A stretch of 64,000 bases of DNA from Cantharellus purpuraceus. Its lineage: Eukaryota > Basidiomycota > Agaricomycetes > Cantharellales > Hydnaceae. The stretch lies in the NCBI GenBank assembly GCA_025174535.1, contig JALBUN010000011.1:248001-312000 (forward strand), given 5' to 3'. The notes beneath the pieces are model-generated. The model had not been told where the DNA came from. It worked only from the letters and a program-made list of their open reading frames with translations, and searched no databases. The translations under genes and the position numbers were made by a program. Positions 11,490 to 22,768 of this stretch are shown in pieces. Numbering within the stretch: the stretch's first letter is position 1; every line of letters starts with the position of its first letter.

Positions 11490-12600
11490 CGCAGTGAGTG
11501 CCAGTCGCAATATTGTACGCCAGCAGGATCAAACACAAGTGGATATCAGCGCAATGCACCCCACTCGCTGGGGATTTGCTACCATGGGATGCCATGAATC
11601 CCATAGGGATCAAAGGGCCGATGGGACTAGGTGAGGCTTGGGTGGGCCAACCCACGGTACCAGCCAAGGGCCAGTGAATGGCGGATGCCCACCAATGGCT
11701 CATTTTTTAAGACCACCCTAAGACTCTTTTATGGATATATTGTGTGGGCTGCATAACTGCATGCATCCTACACAACAGCATCCAGGATGGTGGACGAGGG
11801 GAGGGGGGTATTTGACTTTGACATGACGAGATTGCAGAGATGGCGCTGGCGCGGCATATAGGCCCGCCATCTCAACATACCAAACTATTCGTAACCAAAA
11901 AAGGGGTGCAACGGCACAACCCTTCCTAAATCAGCGAATGCTGAATATGTGCATGAGGTGTAAGCCCGGCTGCATCGTTACTGGTTGTTGCCATTCAATA
12001 TGAACCTATCTCAGGACCATCAGAGGGTGCCTCAAACCCAGTACCATCACCAGTTTAGTCAGCAGTAACACACCCCACCAGCAGTAGAAACTACGCTCTC
12101 CTCACCAGACGCAACAGCTGCGGGTTGTCATCACAGGAAAGACCACTTGGCTTGGGTATGGGAAAAACGATCATACCGCAATACCTGTAAGTGACTTTGT
12201 GGCTATAATTGGCGACTCATGCGAGTGTGTCATCACGCACAACTACCGCCACCCGCTTACCGCCCCAACTAGATCACTGCCTATGTGCGGCCTTATTAAG
12301 TTAAAGACGGTCCAGAGGAGAGGACTTACCATGTGGGACACGAATATAGTGAAATCCCTGTCCTCTCAATGTTGTGAAGGTGAGAAAGTACGTGTTTCTG
12401 GATATAGACAACGCGTTCCTGCCAGTGGTCGCACTCCGAAGAGGAGATCTGGCGACTGCTGAACGAGGCGGTAACAGCCTCAAGGAGCTCCGCGACCCAG
12501 GAGGTCGTCTGCAACAGTTACTCAGTTGAAGGTGATTGAAAGCGCTGCCAGAACTCTTTTAAATATCTTCAGCAAAGAGACTGGCCAAATCGATGGGAGT
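11490..12600 (+). pseudogene. Decayed second copy of the C2H2-like zinc-finger gene
   Basis: This plus-strand stretch aligns with the minus-strand gene at 549-1581 in several separated blocks: the intron donor followed by GCAATATTGTA (near 11510), the Gly/Pro-rich block near 11655-11700, CCAGGATGGTGGAC near 11790, the GACGCAACAGCTGC block near 12110, and the final exon, where LKTVQRRGLTMWD (12301-12339) matches LKTVQRRGLAMQD of copy 1. The last-exon end CGACTGCTGAACGAGGCGG and the 3' flank GCGCTGCCAGA are also shared. The zinc-finger cysteines and histidines of copy 1 are mostly lost, and the frame is broken by indels and stops. It is best read as a pseudogene in inverted orientation to its source. 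Confidence 0.6.
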
Positions 12601-14098
12601 ATTGACTCAAAAGTGGTAACGTTGTCTACGGTGTGATCGGGAATCGTTGCCGTGACTTCCTGGGAGCGACAATAGCACTCACCACCATATGTTGTGAAAC
12701 CATTTCAAATGTGCTACCTTTGTACCTGCGGTGTGCGCCAGAGTAGTAGTTGAGGCTCACTGATCGATTATTGATCAACATTAGGACATCAAGTCGTGGT
12801 GGTTATAATAGGGACTATGTCCACGTTCGAGCTACTGATGTTGATGCCGTGGAGGGCCGAGAGAAATGAACAGCCAAACTACTTTCCTTTTGGCCTTCCT
12901 TTTGCTGCCAAAATTAGGACGTGCCTGCCTCTTTCGTAGCACCTTTCCTTGTGCATACAGATGTTGTCAGCTCTTTTTCTCTTGCTTCGCCGCCGCAATT
13001 GCGTCAGGCCCTGCCCACATCCCTCCCTGGATAGTAGAGAAAAATGCAGTTCAGCCAAACAATATCAAATGACATTGGCGGGCGTGATTCGTACCAAGCC
13101 TTTTTATCCCTTCTCTTTCACTTTTTTTCTATCGCTTTACCAGGCGGATAATATCGCCGGGAACCTTGTTGCATTCCACCCTTTCTCTGCTTCCTACTTT
13201 TTCTGTCGTTCTTCTATCCCGTACCATTCTCCTCCGGTAACGGTGAATTTGAACTATTATAACTGGCTCTTTGGATCCGACATGGCCCGATGATTTTAAT
13301 GTGCAAAAAGAGGGCCAGACTCTAATAGCATGCGAATTTGATGCTGACAATGGTGTAAAAGGTTGGGAGGTGGGACTTCTGACCTTGATAGAGTTCCTTT
13401 CGCGTTCACGTACCCAGAGAAACAGGCCTTTCCCTTTCTCCCTTCTGCTTCCGTCACTGTGCGGCAATAACTCCTCGTTGATTCTATCACTACGACGGAT
13501 GATGCTCGTCTTTGCGAGAGATTTTTTTCTCGAGGCCCCACATTCGTCCGGGATTCGATTAGATTACGAAACCTTGGTCCCCTTTCTCATCAACGCCTAC
13601 AGAATTACCTGCATCATAAGTACGGTGGAGTCTCTCCGTTTCTTCCAAGGATGTTTCACTTTAGTTCAACAGCCTGTGAAGCTGATTGTGCGGATCATTA
13701 ACTGTCTTTGTGGTTTATAGATTGAGGTATGATCCATGAGCGACTACATGCACACATATAAGCAATGGTTCCATGTACTCGCAGCCTAGGATTGGATACG
13801 GACAGAACGTTCTGAAAACAGACGCTTCAGCGGCGGTCATCTACATGCGTGACCGGGATTTCATCTTTGGTATATCGTCAAGGATGCTGGGGCAGTTTCC
13901 GAGAGAATAGAGTCCGAAAACAAAGGAATGTCGGTGTCAGCTCATCTTGGGTTGCCCATCATCCTCATAACTTTTCTCGAGGGAGATGCAGAGCATGTAA
14001 ATGAGAAACTCCTCCCTGGCTAGGATACCTTCATGTGATCAGAATTTGCATTGGTTGTGTGATAGCGGTAGATTCCCTTTCCTTTGTGTCGTGTCCGC
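12601..14098. other. Unassigned region, weak coding hints only
   Basis: Long overlapping open frames occur on both strands (12866-13072 plus with a hydrophobic start, 13271-13720 plus, 13129-13467 minus). The plus-strand frame near 13290-13380 has fairly protein-like composition, and a further open stretch runs at about 13787-13907. I could not join them into a gene and recognise no family. It may be an unusual fast-evolving gene or a remnant. Confidence 0.3.
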
Positions 14099-14214
14099 AG
14101 GCCTAAAGAGAGTGTAGATTGTTGTGGAATAAACGACTTAAAAACTTGATTACATAATAATACTGCTGATAGCGATGAGCTCGCTAATGACCACAGTCAA
14201 CTTCTAACAAGGCC
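14099..14214 (-). repeat. 106-bp solo LTR of a Copia family, with 5-bp target duplication
   Basis: The element is 14104-14209. Read on the minus strand it begins TGTTAGAAGTTGA and ends CTCTCTTTA. It is flanked by a perfect direct repeat AGGCC (14099-14103 and 14210-14214), the signature of integrase-mediated insertion. The same unit is the 5' LTR of the Copia element at 28645-28754 and the 3' LTR remnant at 47416-47510. It is very short for an LTR. It lies between unrelated genes and about 150 bases upstream of the second CFEM gene. Confidence 0.85.
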
Positions 14215-14364
14215 CTCACTAGAAAATTCCCTTTCAAGTGTCCAGGAGAGGAAATGATGTCATGGTCTACTCGTGACTGTCACAGTCACGATCGCCGTTG
14301 CTGGTGAATCTTCTTCGTCTTGAGATTCTTCCCTCCACGCTCCTTTACAACGCGCAAAATACCC

Positions 14365-14963
14365 ATGGCCACAATATCACACCTGTTCCTTTTTTTTACG
14401 GTCATCTGCTACACACCCTTGTGGACGCTCGCACAACTTGCGGGCACTCCACCTTCCTGCGCACTTTCGTGTATCGTGCCCGGCAACTATCGTACGCGCA
14501 TCTTCTTCCTTCATTCCGCTTGAATACCTCCTTAAAACTGCTCCATCTCATGGGGATCTCATCAGAGGGCTGCGCAACCTCTGACACAGCGTGTCTATGC
14601 ACGAACCCAACAGTTGTTACTGGCGTACAGGCATGCATCAGGAAGCTTTGTACGAATAGCACAGACGTGGATGCGGCGACTATGTTCGTTCAACAGGAGT
14701 GCAACAGTCTGACATCGTCCCCCTCAGCGTGAGTGTCCGTCTATCGCTCTTCACGTTTCTAGACTCAGTCATTTTCATCTCATTTCTTCAGGACGGGGAC
14801 CCCTTCTAGTACAGTTACCATCTCCGCTGCGTCAGAGGCAACCAGTGCTGTCTCTGGCCAGAATGGAACACCTTCACTGCGGCGCACCCAGTGGTTGATG
14901 TGGTGGCTTGTGCCTGGTTTGCTTGCCCTCTATCCCGTGGCACAGACCCTGCTCCTAGGATGA
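14365..14963 (+). CDS. CFEM-domain surface protein, copy 2
   Basis: Three exons. A signal peptide (MATISHLFLFFTVICYTPLW) is followed by Pro-Ser-Cys-Ala-Leu-Ser-Cys, then after a 74-base intron Gly-Cys-Ala-Thr-Ser-Asp, Ala-Cys-Leu-Cys and three more cysteines, giving the eight-cysteine CFEM pattern. The third exon gives a Ser/Thr stalk and a hydrophobic C-terminus (WLMWWLVPGLLALYPVAQ) before TGA at 14961-14963, which may be a GPI signal or a membrane anchor. An in-frame ATG at 14320 would add 15 residues, but it precedes a run of Arg/Pro and the signal peptide starts better at 14365. A solo LTR sits about 150 bases upstream and could have altered its promoter. Role: fungal wall or membrane protein; ligand unknown. 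Confidence 0.85.
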
Positions 14964-15867
14964 TTTGTGAGGCGGATCTTATTTTTACTCTATTTCCCAT
15001 TTGCGTGTCTTCTACTCCGTTCCAACTCTCCCTTACTCGCAACTTTACAGGCGAATGGATTCCGCAGCTATTTCGAATGTGCATTGATCTCCTTCTATTA
15101 CTCGTTTCACTGCTACTGTTTCTTCTCCTTGCCACCCATTACTTGAATCGGACAATATTATACGATGGAAAGCTAGCATTATTCGTATGTATTATTTATA
15201 AGTCGCCATTCGTGATATATCCCGCAGGTTGTCCTCCTTGGAGATTCTTTAGTCCGCCATGAATTAAGGCTGCTATGAATGCAGTTTGCATATCTCTGGA
15301 AAGGGAAGAACAACGGTTATGGTCTTGCACTGGCGAGAGAAAGATGCGCACAGGTTTAGACTTGAGCCATCTATCTTTGATCGTACGTTGACCCTATTGG
15401 ACTTCTTTCCATTGCCGTAGGAAATCACACCATCTCGTGAATCACTTTTATGTAGCCCGAAGCCAAGAGTAGCAACCGAATAACCCTAGAGTCAATCTTC
15501 CGCACGACGATCATAGGCTTCTCAATGATACCTCTGGATAGAAACTAAATCAGATCCTTGGACTTCGACTTTGGTACCCTTCACGACCCTGGTTCCACTG
15601 TTTCGAAATGTCACTGAGACCGCATTCTCATAAAAATGTTCCAACCGGAATGCGCTGCGCACATAGAATGATGCGACCTCTAATATTTCAAAGTACATAT
15701 GATTAGTGCAGAGACTGTATCCAATTTGAAGGACGATACGATTCTATGCTCCTATACCGTCCCTGCCGATTGATCGAGTGTCTGCTACCAAACATGAAAT
15801 ATGGACAACAAACCTGATCTGGGTATCCCAATACCCCGCATGCCGGATCAAAGTCAATTACTAATGA
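14964..15867. other. Intergenic between convergent genes
   Basis: Region between the ends of the CFEM gene and the phosphatase gene. Open frames here (14891-15262) are downstream read-through of the CFEM gene, and I see no separate gene. Confidence 0.45.
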
Positions 15868-17104
15868 TCAACTCGACAAAACGGCAAGATCTCCGATAGA
15901 TCCTGTCACAAAATCTGGAACTCTATCGGCTGTAACATCCGCGAGATCCTCGCTAGAGGTGACGCCGGTGAGCACAAGTAATGTGCCTACGCCGCCGCTT
16001 TTTCCGAACAGAATGTCGGTGTCTAGTCGGTCGCCGACCATTATTGTTCGAGAGGGATCAAAAGGGTGTCTGATGAAGCGTAATAAGGGCGAAGGGGATA
16101 GCGTGAGTCATCGGAAGGATGAGTTATTAGGAAAAGTAATACTTGGCACGGATACAATCGAGCATTGTCTTGTTCGGCTTACCGACGCTCGTTGGGGCAC
16201 GATTCAGTGCGAATCGCAATGATGCGATGATGCTTCCGGCACCTGGAAGAATGCCATCACCTGCGGGGTATGTACTGAAAGGTGGCAATGAAGATGCATG
16301 TAATTACACGAAAAGAATCACTCACGCATCTTCGTTGGTGGCTAGAAAAAGACAGCCCTCGTTGCGTGTGAGGTATTGAAAAGCCTTCGAGTATTTGGTA
16401 TAGTTGATGGAGGTATCAAGTCCACATAATACAGCGCCGACAGATGGATCTAAAACAAAAGATTTCAGGGAGAAAGGCTCAAGCGTGTTATCTGCAGGAT
16501 CCTGCACATGAAGGAGACAATGAGTGTCCGACATGATAATGAAATGATGAAACATACCGTTCCACCCAAAGTTAGTATCCCCTCCTCAAGCAATTCATGT
16601 TCTATGCCGGATTCCCCGATAACATACACCTTCTTATCCTTTGGTAATTTGACCACAGATGAAAGATATACAGCTGAACGCGAATGAGACGAAAGTCATG
16701 TAGGAGATTCTTGAATTTCAAGCCAACCAGAAGCATATGCCGATCCAAAAATCTCATCCTATCACGTCTGTTCAACAGTCGGTCTCATTCTCTACCACGC
16801 ACAGCCACGCACCACGTCCGCCTCTATACCCAACTTATCAAACTTTCCCTTATAACTTCGCCGCGACTTCGTGGCATTATTCGTCACAAAAATGACTTTC
16901 TTTTCTGGCCCCCACAGCATGAGTTGCGTCTGTCACGCACATCACTCAACGACACGCACTCTGACTCCGAAGATAATTCAAGACGTCGACGGCGCCGTCG
17001 ATGAGACGGTCGCCATGCCATAGAACGCCATCACAGTCGAACATCCATGTTTCGTACGATGAGAGAAGACTCTCATAGTCGGCTTTGGACGTCAACGACT
17101 TCAT
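15868..17104 (-). CDS. PHO13: HAD phosphatase, 4-nitrophenylphosphatase / phosphoglycolate phosphatase type
   Basis: Soluble HAD-superfamily phosphatase of the Pho13/PGP group, thought to remove toxic side products of glycolysis such as 2-phosphoglycolate. All core motifs are present in order from the start at 17104: motif I MFDCDGVLWHGD (nucleophile Asp at about 17035), motif II VIFVTNNATKSRR, the cap segment VYVIGESGIEHELLEEG, then VGAVLCGLDTSINYTKY, GCLFLATNEDATYP, the conserved Lys in GKPNKTMLD, and motif IV MVGDRLDTDILFG. It ends TSSEDLADV to a Leu-Ser-Ser stop (15868-15870). Eight or so exons; about 300 residues, normal for the family; no break. It diverges from the CoA-transferase gene with only 183 bases between the two start codons. 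Confidence 0.93.
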
Positions 17105-17287
17105 CACGGGCAAGATTTGGGAGAATGTTCAACTGATCGGCCCACAGCACTCACGTGACCGCCGCTGACCCGAAGCGTGGTCCGTACAGACCTCGCATAT
17201 TCGGGACCAGTCCCCCATCTATAAATGACTAAAGCCTGATATACCTTGACTTTCTCACATTCCTGCTACTGTAACCTGTACTCCGAA
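17105..17287. promoter_or_regulatory. Short shared promoter of the phosphatase and CoA-transferase genes
   Basis: Only 183 bases separate the two divergent start codons. A TATAAAT at 17220-17226 lies 62 bases upstream of the CoA-transferase ATG and suits that direction. No equally clear box is seen for the phosphatase. Shared control of both genes is an inference from spacing. Confidence 0.55.
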
Positions 17288-19205
17288 ATGTCCCTACTTT
17301 CACCAATTAGTACAATACGCGTACTTTGTCGCCACCATGCGCTCCGTCTTGGCGTCACGTATTCGCGCAGAAATAATGTCACGCACGCTCGTCCAGAGCC
17401 TGAAGTGGGACAAGGCATACCCCCACCATTGAAGGGAATAAAGATTGTAGATCTTACAAGGGTTCTTGCTGCTCCCACTGCAACAATGTTGCTAGCAGAT
17501 CTAGGGTATGTCTGCAGTGCCGTAACACCCACTGAAATGGATTCACGCCTCTCTCATAGTGCAGATGTTATCAAGATTGAAGAGGTTGAGCGCGGAGACG
17601 ACACAAGTCAGGCAAACGACTCATTATTTACCATTGATCCCCGTGCTGATGTTCAAACTCACAGGATCTTGGCAGCCACCTTATGCCCCCACCATTCCCG
17701 ATGCACCATCAGAAGCATCCCATCTTCCTCCAGAGTCTGCGTATTTTCTATCTACCAACCGCAACAAACGCTCTTGCACTGTGAATTTTAAGCATCCCGT
17801 GGGTCTTGAAATCGTGCGAGAGCTCATCAAGGGTGCCGATGTGCTCGTGGAGAATTTTGTCACGGGGAAACTTGCCAAGATGGGTTTAGGTTGGGAAGAC
17901 TGCAAGAAGATTAATCCCAGGTTGATTTACACCAGCATCACTGGTATGCCCAATTGTTTCACACCAACGGAGAGATTGTTCATGATCTTCCCGGAGAACA
18001 GGGTACGGGCAGACTGGTCCATATGCAGAACAGGCAGGATACGATGTCATCATTGAGGGCGAAGCTGGTCTCATGCACATGTAAGTTCCAAATAATTGAC
18101 ACAGTTGTGATCTTGAATACGTTAGAAAAGAACCGGGGAGCCCGACCGGCCCCCCTCGAAAGTGGGTGTAGCGGTGACAGATGTAGCATGTGGTTTATAT
18201 GCGCACGGCGCCATCATGGCAGCACTCATTTCGCGCCAGCAGACTGGCAAAGGTGTCTGGATAGACTGCAACCTCTTTGACTCACAGGTTCATTTCCGCT
18301 ATTGCATACTTGGCGCCCATCCTAATCTAATTTTCCTCGATTCCTTCAACATCCCCACCGACGATTGACTACAGATAGCTGGCCTTGTGAACATCGCATC
18401 TAATTACCTGATTGCAGGCAAGGAGGCCTCTCGGTTTGGCACCGCTCACCCATCCATCGTCCCATACCAAGTATTCCCATGCAAAGACGGATTTCTAATG
18501 ATCGGAGCCGCGAACGACCGACAGGTATGTATCCCATCAGGCCCTCTCGCCTCTTCTCGTACCCAACACTTCTCTCGCCGTGTCCCAGTTCAGAATCTTG
18601 TCAACCGACATCCTCGAGCTGCCATCTATGGCGACAGACCCAAAGTTTGCCTCGCCGAGCGAGCGTGTTGCGAACCGTGTTGAGCTCTGTGACAAGATTG
18701 AACGCAGACTACGGGAGGAGTCGCGCGACGTGTGGATGATGAAATTCAAAGGCAAAGGGTACGTCTCGCAACACCATTCTTGTATCACCATGATCACTGA
18801 AGTCGTCGTGCTCTCAGGGTCCCATTCGGCCCGATAAACAACATTGCGCAAACATTCCAGCATCCACAAGCCCAAGCACGTGGGATTACCGTCGAAGTAG
18901 ACGTGAGCAAGAATTCTTCCTCTTTCCGCAAGCTGGAGAAATGATGTATCTCGTCCCATCTTACCCAGCACCCCCGCGCCGGGAAACTAAAGATGGTCGC
19001 ACCCGCGGTACATTATAACGGAAGTCGGATGCCAATAACACGACCACCACCGTGGCATTCTCAGCATACCAACGAGGCAAGTCTTGTATTTCAAAAGAGA
19101 TGGTGATAGTCACTTACCTCGTGTCGGCTATGTTTTTAGGTTTTGAATGAGTTAGGTTATACTGAGGAACGGATCAAGGAACTTAGAGAACAGAAAGTGA
19201 TCTAG
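17288..19205 (+). CDS. Class III CoA-transferase (CaiB/BaiF; SUGCT-like), probably mitochondrial
   Basis: Family III enzymes move CoA between dicarboxylic or hydroxy acids through an Asp-bound intermediate. The N-terminus ([17 protein letters not shown], Arg/Ser-rich, no acids) looks like a mitochondrial presequence. Then come [55 protein letters not shown], the ADVLVENF block, [22 protein letters not shown], the GGxDxxxx-equivalent [15 protein letters not shown] (the expected catalytic Asp), [22 protein letters not shown], and [17 protein letters not shown]. About ten exons to TAG 19203-19205. The last intron starts GCAAGT, a GC-AG intron. The human relative SUGCT is mitochondrial and acts on glutarate or HMG; substrate here is not proven. 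Residue blocks are broken into short runs by introns but the chain is complete. Confidence 0.88.
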
Positions 19206-19857
19206 AATTTGGTCCCTTAGGGCTAGGGCGGAGTGTCAGTGTATATACCCTGACTCGTATGTAGATGACCTGTAAAGGGGGGAGGCACTTTAGGAGGTCC
19301 GTGGGAGTGATGTATTACCAACACCGAAAGAGAGTCTTGCGTAGAATGACTTGGAACTTATAACGAGCCACGGCATAAACAAGTTCTTCCGCTTTCATAG
19401 CTAAAATGGAGCATAGAGGCGGGAATAATGTTGCAACAACCGCTGGATTTGAGGATCCCCCCTTTTTTGATACTCATTGGCACGCACACCGCATAACACG
19501 TCCTCGTGCCAGTCGGGACTTGAGTATCTGGTGTTGCGCCAAGATTGTTTATCGACACCCATACAGCCCTTGACGTCCTGAAGAAAGAAATAGATGATGG
19601 TCGTTGGTAAACAATGTCGGAGAGATGAGAAACATCGGTCGGACATATGCATCTTCGCCCTCGAATCATAATGTGATTTCCCAGAGACGTAAACCGTCAA
19701 TAGTGTTTCCTGACCCACCAAAGTGCAGAGGCCAAGCTCAATGATATGTATGCTCAATGCGGTTTCGTTGAAGCGTGAGGCATGATGTAACGTGAGCTTC
19801 GTCTTTGAACGTCAAAGCCGCCAATCACTCGGAGATCTCGTAAATCTAAAAAATAAT
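19206..19857. other. Intergenic between convergent genes
   Basis: Two overlapping minus-strand open frames (19358-19669, 19401-19757) have no recognisable domain and lie downstream of GPI11. I treat them as chance frames. Confidence 0.4.
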
Positions 19858-20982
19858 TTATTCTGCCTTCTTTTTGTTCCGCTTCTTCACGGGCTTGGTT
19901 CCAGTCTGTAGCATCGTGTGCTGCTGCACAACGTCCTGGTCTGCGAAGAACAAGATTGCATTAACAATGAGAGATGACCAGGATCCGATGAGATAGCCCG
20001 CTAGAGCACCATATGCCGGAGTGAGTGGCCAAGACTTGTGAAAAAGGGTCAATGAATGGTCGTTTAAACGATGTGCCGTGCAACGCCACTGACCTGCCAG
20101 GGTCGATCCCAGTCGAGTGGGATGGGAAATGCACCAGCCCAACAGCCCAGGAAGCTTCCGAGGACAGGGAATACAACAGCTCGCTCGACTGCAGTGTGTA
20201 GCCTGGAATAAATCATTAAAATGTGAGTGCCGGAGGTAGAAATCAAGCTTACTTCCGTTGGATGAACAATTTGATCCACTGAAGGTTAGGATCGTCCTTT
20301 GCAGGTAATATAGACGATATGATAGGCAGAGAAAGTGTATACGAAGGCACAAATACTGTTAGGACCGATAATAAGAGAGAGAGAAGATATGTGCGAGCGA
20401 TGTAGCTGGCATATTCCGCAAAGGTTCAACCATGTCGCATGCGACTAAACAAGAGATAGTCTCACCTAGATATGGGGCCACCGAACAGGATAATTACGAC
20501 GTGAAACAGCCCAGAGGCGAGGATCGTGTTTGTCCACGCGTTCCTCAGAGCCTGTGAAACATTGTTTCAGTGGATTGGAATATAGATTTAGGCGACAAGC
20601 ATGCCTGGATTTTCCCCTGAGTTGCATGAGCAACGACTTCTATGCCGCCCCCAGTGACCTTCCTAGCAACAAAGCCGCCTTCTTGGTGTGGATAGGCCGT
20701 CCACAATTGCCTCATCCAACCCGCCCACCACGCCTGACACGCGCCTGTCCCTGCGCATAGCCATAACAATGTCCATACCGGATTTGCGGTGATAGGCTCG
20801 AGTAATCGATGCTGAGGTTTGTCAAGGGATGACTGTTGAGGCGGCAAAGGGGTGATGAGGACAGTACCAGCTGGAAGAAATACCGCTGTGAACGCCAGCA
20901 GCAATGTGTGCGTTCCGAGCAAAGAAGTATATTGAAAATAAGGAAATTGAGTGGTAACGATTGGTGTTAGTTTTGGGCCCAT
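19858..20982 (-). CDS. GPI11: GPI-anchor assembly protein PIG-F / Gpi11
   Basis: Small ER membrane protein that partners the ethanolamine-phosphate transferases adding phosphoethanolamine to the GPI precursor. From ATG 20982: an N-terminal membrane span (LLGTHTLLLAFTAVFLPAG), a loop, a second span, a region with LRNAWTNTILASGLFHV and GGPIS, further spans, then the family signature AFPIPLDWDRPWQ followed by WPLTPAYGALAGYLIGS and a last span SLIVNAILFF, ending in a Lys-rich tail (KKRNKKKAE). Introns interrupt it about five times, and all joins keep the frame. The C-terminal basic tail is a usual ER retention feature. It diverges from the mannitol dehydrogenase gene with 249 bases between starts. 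Confidence 0.92.
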
Positions 20983-21231
20983 CGTGGTCATAGGGCAGGA
21001 GCGCCCGCTGTAAGTTAATGAACGACGCTCACCGTCACAGCAGCGCTCCGCATCGCAGGCCGATACCGTCTTCCGGGGCGGGTGAGTTGCATAGCCTGGG
21101 CTCTGGTGCCGTCTGGGAGAACCCTTACTCACATTCACGTCAGCGGTTTTACCTGCATGTTTTTGATGTGTATAAGAGGGTCTGCGACCCACCACCTGAC
21201 GGGTCTTAGACGTCTACACTCAACCTCCACA
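20983..21231. promoter_or_regulatory. Divergent promoter of GPI11 and mannitol dehydrogenase
   Basis: The two start codons are 249 bases apart. TATAAGAG at 21171-21178 lies about 60 bases upstream of the mannitol dehydrogenase ATG, a good TATA position. Shared regulation is possible but not shown. Confidence 0.5.

Positions 21232-22768
<1,537 letters not shown>

Noticed and set aside
13271..13720. 149-codon plus-strand frame
   Set aside because: Considered as an aminotransferase-like gene from the phrase around FDADNGVKGWEV, but neighbouring motifs do not follow and the frame cannot be extended; left unassigned.
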